This document shows positions 60,828 through 64,000 of a DNA stretch of 64,000 bases, in pieces. The stretch is from Anaerolineales bacterium (GTDB lineage Bacteria > Chloroflexota > Anaerolineae > Anaerolineales > Villigracilaceae). The stretch spans positions 1-64,000 of the forward strand of contig JACKAV010000002.1 of NCBI GenBank assembly GCA_020634895.1, given 5' to 3'. The first letter of the stretch is position 1. Every line of letters begins with the position of its first letter. The notes under the pieces are model-generated. The model was not told the origin of the DNA. It searched no databases and saw only the letters and a program-made list of their open reading frames with translations. The position numbers and the translations under genes are program-made.

Positions 60828-61241
60828 TTACATTCCGTTGTCGTTGTCTTTGGCACTGTAACCCGGACCACTTGTGAAGAAATCGTAGTTCGGCTGAATG
60901 TCGGGGGTAAGGTCCACAGTTTCGCCGGCTTCGAGCTGACGGGTGGTTTCAAGCACAACGTGGGTTCCATGATGATTGTCGGCTTCGTAGTGACCAGTAA
61001 GACCAAGCTTATTGATGTACTCACCACCTTTGGCGGTGTAGGCGGAAGGAACTTCATCTTCGGGGAAGATCGCGGCGAAGGGGCATTCAGGAACGCAGGC
61101 GCCGCAGTCGATGCAGGTATCGGGGTCGATGTAGACCATCGGGAATTCTTCCAAAGGCACACCGGGGATAATGCATTCAACGGGGCAAACTTCGATACAT
61201 CCGCGGTCACGAACGCAAAGGCTGGTAATAATATGGGTCAT
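60828..61241 (-). CDS. ferredoxin, 7Fe or 2[4Fe-4S] type
   Basis: From the ATG at 61241 (MTHIITSLCVRDRGCIEVCPVECI) the protein is 137 residues. The first site has CxxxxxCxxxCPxxC spacing as in seven-iron ferredoxins, and the second is CIDCGACVPECPFAAI. A C-terminal extension of about 75 residues beyond the clusters is acidic. It is a candidate electron carrier for the korAB enzyme. AAGGAG precedes the ATG. Confidence 0.9.
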   Translation of the reverse strand: MTHIITSLCVRDRGCIEVCPVECIIPGVPLEEFPMVYIDPDTCIDCGACVPECPFAAIFPEDEVPSAYTAKGGEYINKLGLTGHYEADNHHGTHVVLETTRQLEAGETVDLTPDIQPNYDFFTSGPGYSAKDNDNGM

Positions 61242-61322
61242 AAGATTTTTTCTCCTTGTGAGATTATAGACAAACAGGATTTGTCTATTATAACGTCCTT
61301 TGCTCTCATGGCAAGTGAAAAA

Positions 61323-61352
61323 AATCACCCCGCAAATTTGATTTACGGGGTG
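61323..61352 (-). terminator. terminator between superoxide dismutase and ferredoxin
   Basis: Read on the minus strand, the stem CACCCCGTAAATC/AATTTGCGGGGTG is followed by ATTTTTTTC. It ends the superoxide dismutase transcript before the ferredoxin gene. Confidence 0.88.
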
Positions 61353-61375
61353 TCGTTTTGCTTTGTTTTAGGGAA

Positions 61376-61978
<603 letters not shown>

Positions 61979-62114
61979 GAGTTTTCTCCTTCAAGTTGGT
62001 TGATTTATAAATGACAAATCAATTTTATCTCTCCTCCCAAGCGGATGCAAGAAAAATCGAATTTTATAACAAATATCTAATAAAACCCTTGAAATGGATT
62101 TTCGGTCTTTAAAG

Positions 62115-62148
62115 AAAAATTCCGCACCTTTTCGATGCGGAATTTTTG
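62115..62148 (-). terminator. terminator after the small helical protein
   Basis: The stem AAATTCCGCA/TGCGGAATTT with a nine-base loop lies 8 nt after the stop of the minus-strand gene, with T-runs on the minus strand. Confidence 0.88.
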
Positions 62149-62155
62149 ATAACGG

Positions 62156-62392
62156 CTATTTCTTTTCGCCGCCGAGCAGCCCGCCCAGCAAACCTGCGGC
62201 ATCATCCAAACCGATGCCGTCGCTCAAATCGATATTCCCGGCGAGGATGGCATCGAACTTGCCTGCAATATTCGGCGGAAGTTTCTTTTCGACAAAATCC
62301 AAGACCACATCCACAGCCTGCAAAGCCTGCGCGTCGGTGATCTTAACTTTTTTGGCGACCAGTTCCGCAATTTCATTTTTTACATTAGACAT
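62156..62392 (-). CDS. small helical protein of unknown function
   Basis: The 78-residue protein starts MSNVKNEIAELVAKKVKITD and continues with a helical pair, LQAVDVVLDFVEKKLPPNIAGKF, and a Gly/Leu/Asp-rich end (GLLGGLLGGEKK). It vaguely resembles parts of DUF2267 proteins but cannot be assigned. AAAGGAGAAAT precedes the start. Confidence 0.7.
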   Translation of the reverse strand: MSNVKNEIAELVAKKVKITDAQALQAVDVVLDFVEKKLPPNIAGKFDAILAGNIDLSDGIGLDDAAGLLGGLLGGEKK

Positions 62393-62497
62393 ATTGTTGA
62401 TTTCTCCTTTTTCAATGATAGCCTGAATCTAGCATACCTCATTTTAAACCGCAAGCCATTCCACCACAAACCACTTTCGAGTAAACTCGGCGGCATT

Positions 62498-63430
62498 ATG
62501 GATTCAAAGACCCGCATCCTCCTACCCGCCGCACTTATCATCGCCACATTGGCAGTTTCCACTTCGAGCATTTTTATCCGCTTTGCACAGGGAGACGGCG
62601 CGCCGTCATTGGTCATCGCCGCATTGCGGATGACGTTCGCCGCGCTGATGATCGCTCCATTCGCGCTGGCGCGTCATCTTGACGAGATCAAACGCCTCAC
62701 ACGGACCGAGATCCTGCTCGGTGTTATCTCGGGCATTTTCCTCGCCTTGCACTTCGCCACATGGATCACGTCTCTTGAATATACAAGCGTTGCCAGTTCG
62801 GTCGTCTTCGTAGCGACAGGTCCGCTGTGGGTGGCGATCCTCTCGCCGCTGCTGCTGAAAGAGCACATCTCGCGGACAGCCGTTGTCGGCTTGGCGCTGG
62901 CAATGGTCGGCGGAGCAGTGATCGGGTTGTCTGATGCGTGCGTCTGGAATTCAGGTCTTGTCTGCCCGGCGATGAAAGACATCCTCAAAGGTTCAGCCAT
63001 GTGGGGAAATTTCCTCGCGCTGATGGGCGCATGGGCGGTGACCGGTTATCTCATCATCGGACGAAAACTGCGAGCTGGGACGTCGCTCGTGCCTTATATC
63101 CTGCTGGTGTACAGCATGGCTGCGATTGTTTTGATCGTCATTATGCTGGCAACGGGAAATTCATTCTTCGGCTACGAAACTAAAACCTACGGCTGGATTT
63201 TTCTGCTGGCGGCAATTCCGCAGTTGATCGGTCACACCACCTACAATTGGTCACTAAAATATTTGACGGCAACTTTAGTCTCCGTGACCGTGCTCGGCGA
63301 ACCGGTTGGGTCTGCCATTCTGGCGTATTTCATTTTGCACGAAACACCGTCAGCGATGACGATAGCTGGTGGTATATTAATTCTCGCCGGAATTTTCCTT
63401 GCAAGCAAGAATTCGCAATCGAACGGGTGA
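62498..63430 (+). CDS. EamA/DMT-family transporter
   Basis: The 310-residue protein has ten predicted membrane helices in two EamA repeats (ALIIATLAVSTSSIFIRFAQGDGAPSL at the start; YLTATLVSVTVLGEPVGSAILAYF near the end). It is related to but distinct from the transporter at 41429. Its substrate is unknown. It lies 12 nt before the gluconokinase gene. Confidence 0.9.
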   Translation: MDSKTRILLPAALIIATLAVSTSSIFIRFAQGDGAPSLVIAALRMTFAALMIAPFALARHLDEIKRLTRTEILLGVISGIFLALHFATWITSLEYTSVASSVVFVATGPLWVAILSPLLLKEHISRTAVVGLALAMVGGAVIGLSDACVWNSGLVCPAMKDILKGSAMWGNFLALMGAWAVTGYLIIGRKLRAGTSLVPYILLVYSMAAIVLIVIMLATGNSFFGYETKTYGWIFLLAAIPQLIGHTTYNWSLKYLTATLVSVTVLGEPVGSAILAYFILHETPSAMTIAGGILILAGIFLASKNSQSNG

Positions 63431-63442
63431 GGCAAAACTTTT

Positions 63443-63931
63443 GTGACTCAAATAATTATCGTAATGGGCGTGTCTGGTTCAGGCAAGACGACTGTTGGTT
63501 CGATGCTGGCGCATGAACTTGGCTGCGAATTTTACGACGCTGATGATTTTCATTCGCCTGCCAATCGCGAGAAAATGTCACAGGGTTTGCCGCTGACAGA
63601 TGAAGACCGCGCTGATTGGTTGAATTCACTGCAAAATTTAATCCAAGAAAAGTTGGAGAAAAACTCACCCTGCGTTTTGGCGTGTTCCGCGCTGAAGCAG
63701 GTTTATCGCGAGCAATTGTCCATCGATGAAAGTATCCGGTTTGTGTATCTGCATGGGACGTATGACCAGATCGAAACAAGAATGAAGCGCAGACAGTCCC
63801 ATTACATGCCAGTGGAACTATTGAAAAGTCAGTTCGAAACGCTGGAAGAACCGACGGACGCCCTGTATGTGGATATTTCCAAAACGCCGGAAGAGATCGT
63901 TCAAATCATCCGAAAAGGAATCACACCATGA
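63443..63931 (+). CDS. gntK: gluconokinase
   Basis: The 162-residue kinase has the P-loop IVMGVSGSGKTTVGSMLA, YDADDFHSPANREKMSQGLPLTDEDR and VLACSALKQVYREQL, all typical of the GntK group that phosphorylates gluconate to 6-phosphogluconate. The start is the GTG at 63443. It overlaps the next gene by 4 nt. Confidence 0.93.
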   Translation: MTQIIIVMGVSGSGKTTVGSMLAHELGCEFYDADDFHSPANREKMSQGLPLTDEDRADWLNSLQNLIQEKLEKNSPCVLACSALKQVYREQLSIDESIRFVYLHGTYDQIETRMKRRQSHYMPVELLKSQFETLEEPTDALYVDISKTPEEIVQIIRKGITP

Positions 63932-64000
63932 AGCTCCCTGCACATCTTTACCTCGACGAGCACGACATTCCGTATGAAGCAAAAAGCTTTTCGCCTGAAA
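63928..64000 (+). CDS. start of a YbaK/ProX-like aminoacyl-tRNA deacylase (partial)
   Basis: The first 24 residues, MKLPAHLYLDEHDIPYEAKS and four more, resemble the beginning of YbaK/EbsC-type proteins that hydrolyse mischarged tRNAs. The gene continues beyond the window. Its ATG overlaps the gluconokinase stop (ATGA). The short visible part makes the assignment tentative. Confidence 0.5.
   Translation, partial: MKLPAHLYLDEHDIPYEAKSFSPE

Overview
The window looks like a chromosomal segment of a Chloroflexota bacterium, probably class Anaerolineae. That placement is an inference from protein style and gene neighbourhoods, such as fhaA-fhaB-SEDS, korAB and SH3b membrane lipoprotein-like proteins; no rRNA is present to confirm it. 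It has two parts. Positions 1 to about 18,400 are an accessory region built as an integron-type gene-cassette array. Positions about 18,400 to 64,000 are ordinary housekeeping chromosome, more GC-rich than the AT-rich cassettes.

The cassette array holds a chain of about 130-bp attC-like recombination sites, all in one orientation, with mostly single-gene cassettes between them. Each cassette begins with the 1R half-site (TTRRRY) and ends with the exact complement, and the complementarity usually runs 8-13 nt into the cassette. Cargo genes are mostly unrecognised: zinc-ribbon proteins, lipoproteins, small membrane proteins, a DUF4279 protein, two toxin-antitoxin pairs and an AbiEii-like nucleotidyltransferase. 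One cassette (1001-1590) has no credible gene. No integrase gene lies in the window.

Five attC sites have been struck by IS110-family elements at the same base, directly after GCGTGCA in the left stem. Three are near-identical copies of one 1.72-kb element, of which only the third has an intact transposase. One is a different 1.18-kb element, and one is an internally deleted relic of that second type. The noncoding segment upstream of each transposase can be folded by eye into a bipartite RNA of the IS110 bridge-RNA kind. Its two internal loops carry short matches to the attC target and to the joined element ends. The match is strongest for the 1.18-kb element.

From 15.4 to 20.8 kb the array decays into a zone of single accessory genes: GNAT, methyltransferase-like, SDR, DUF1801, orphan immunity-like, DinB and alpha/beta hydrolase.

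The housekeeping part contains, in order: a thioredoxin-domain protein; tatA; fabH-fabF; a HAD-DinB fusion; efp with a Cys-rich partner; mog; a response regulator; hsp20-lon; and tRNA-Arg(TCT). Next come two linked unknown proteins, a haem-c lipoprotein, a GH25 lysozyme, a GntR regulator with 2-oxoacid:ferredoxin oxidoreductase korAB, arfB, an rRNA/tRNA methyltransferase and pyruvate kinase. These are followed by an amino-acid block (CoA-transferase, alanine dehydrogenase, ornithine aminotransferase, ornithine carbamoyltransferase), then MBL-DUF58-MoxR, a membrane pyrophosphatase and an A-type Fe-S carrier. The right end holds an fhaA-fhaB-SEDS/pseudo-transpeptidase cell-envelope operon, ferredoxin, superoxide dismutase, an EamA transporter and gluconokinase. 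Lon, KorA and the pyrophosphatase all carry lysine-rich C-terminal tails.
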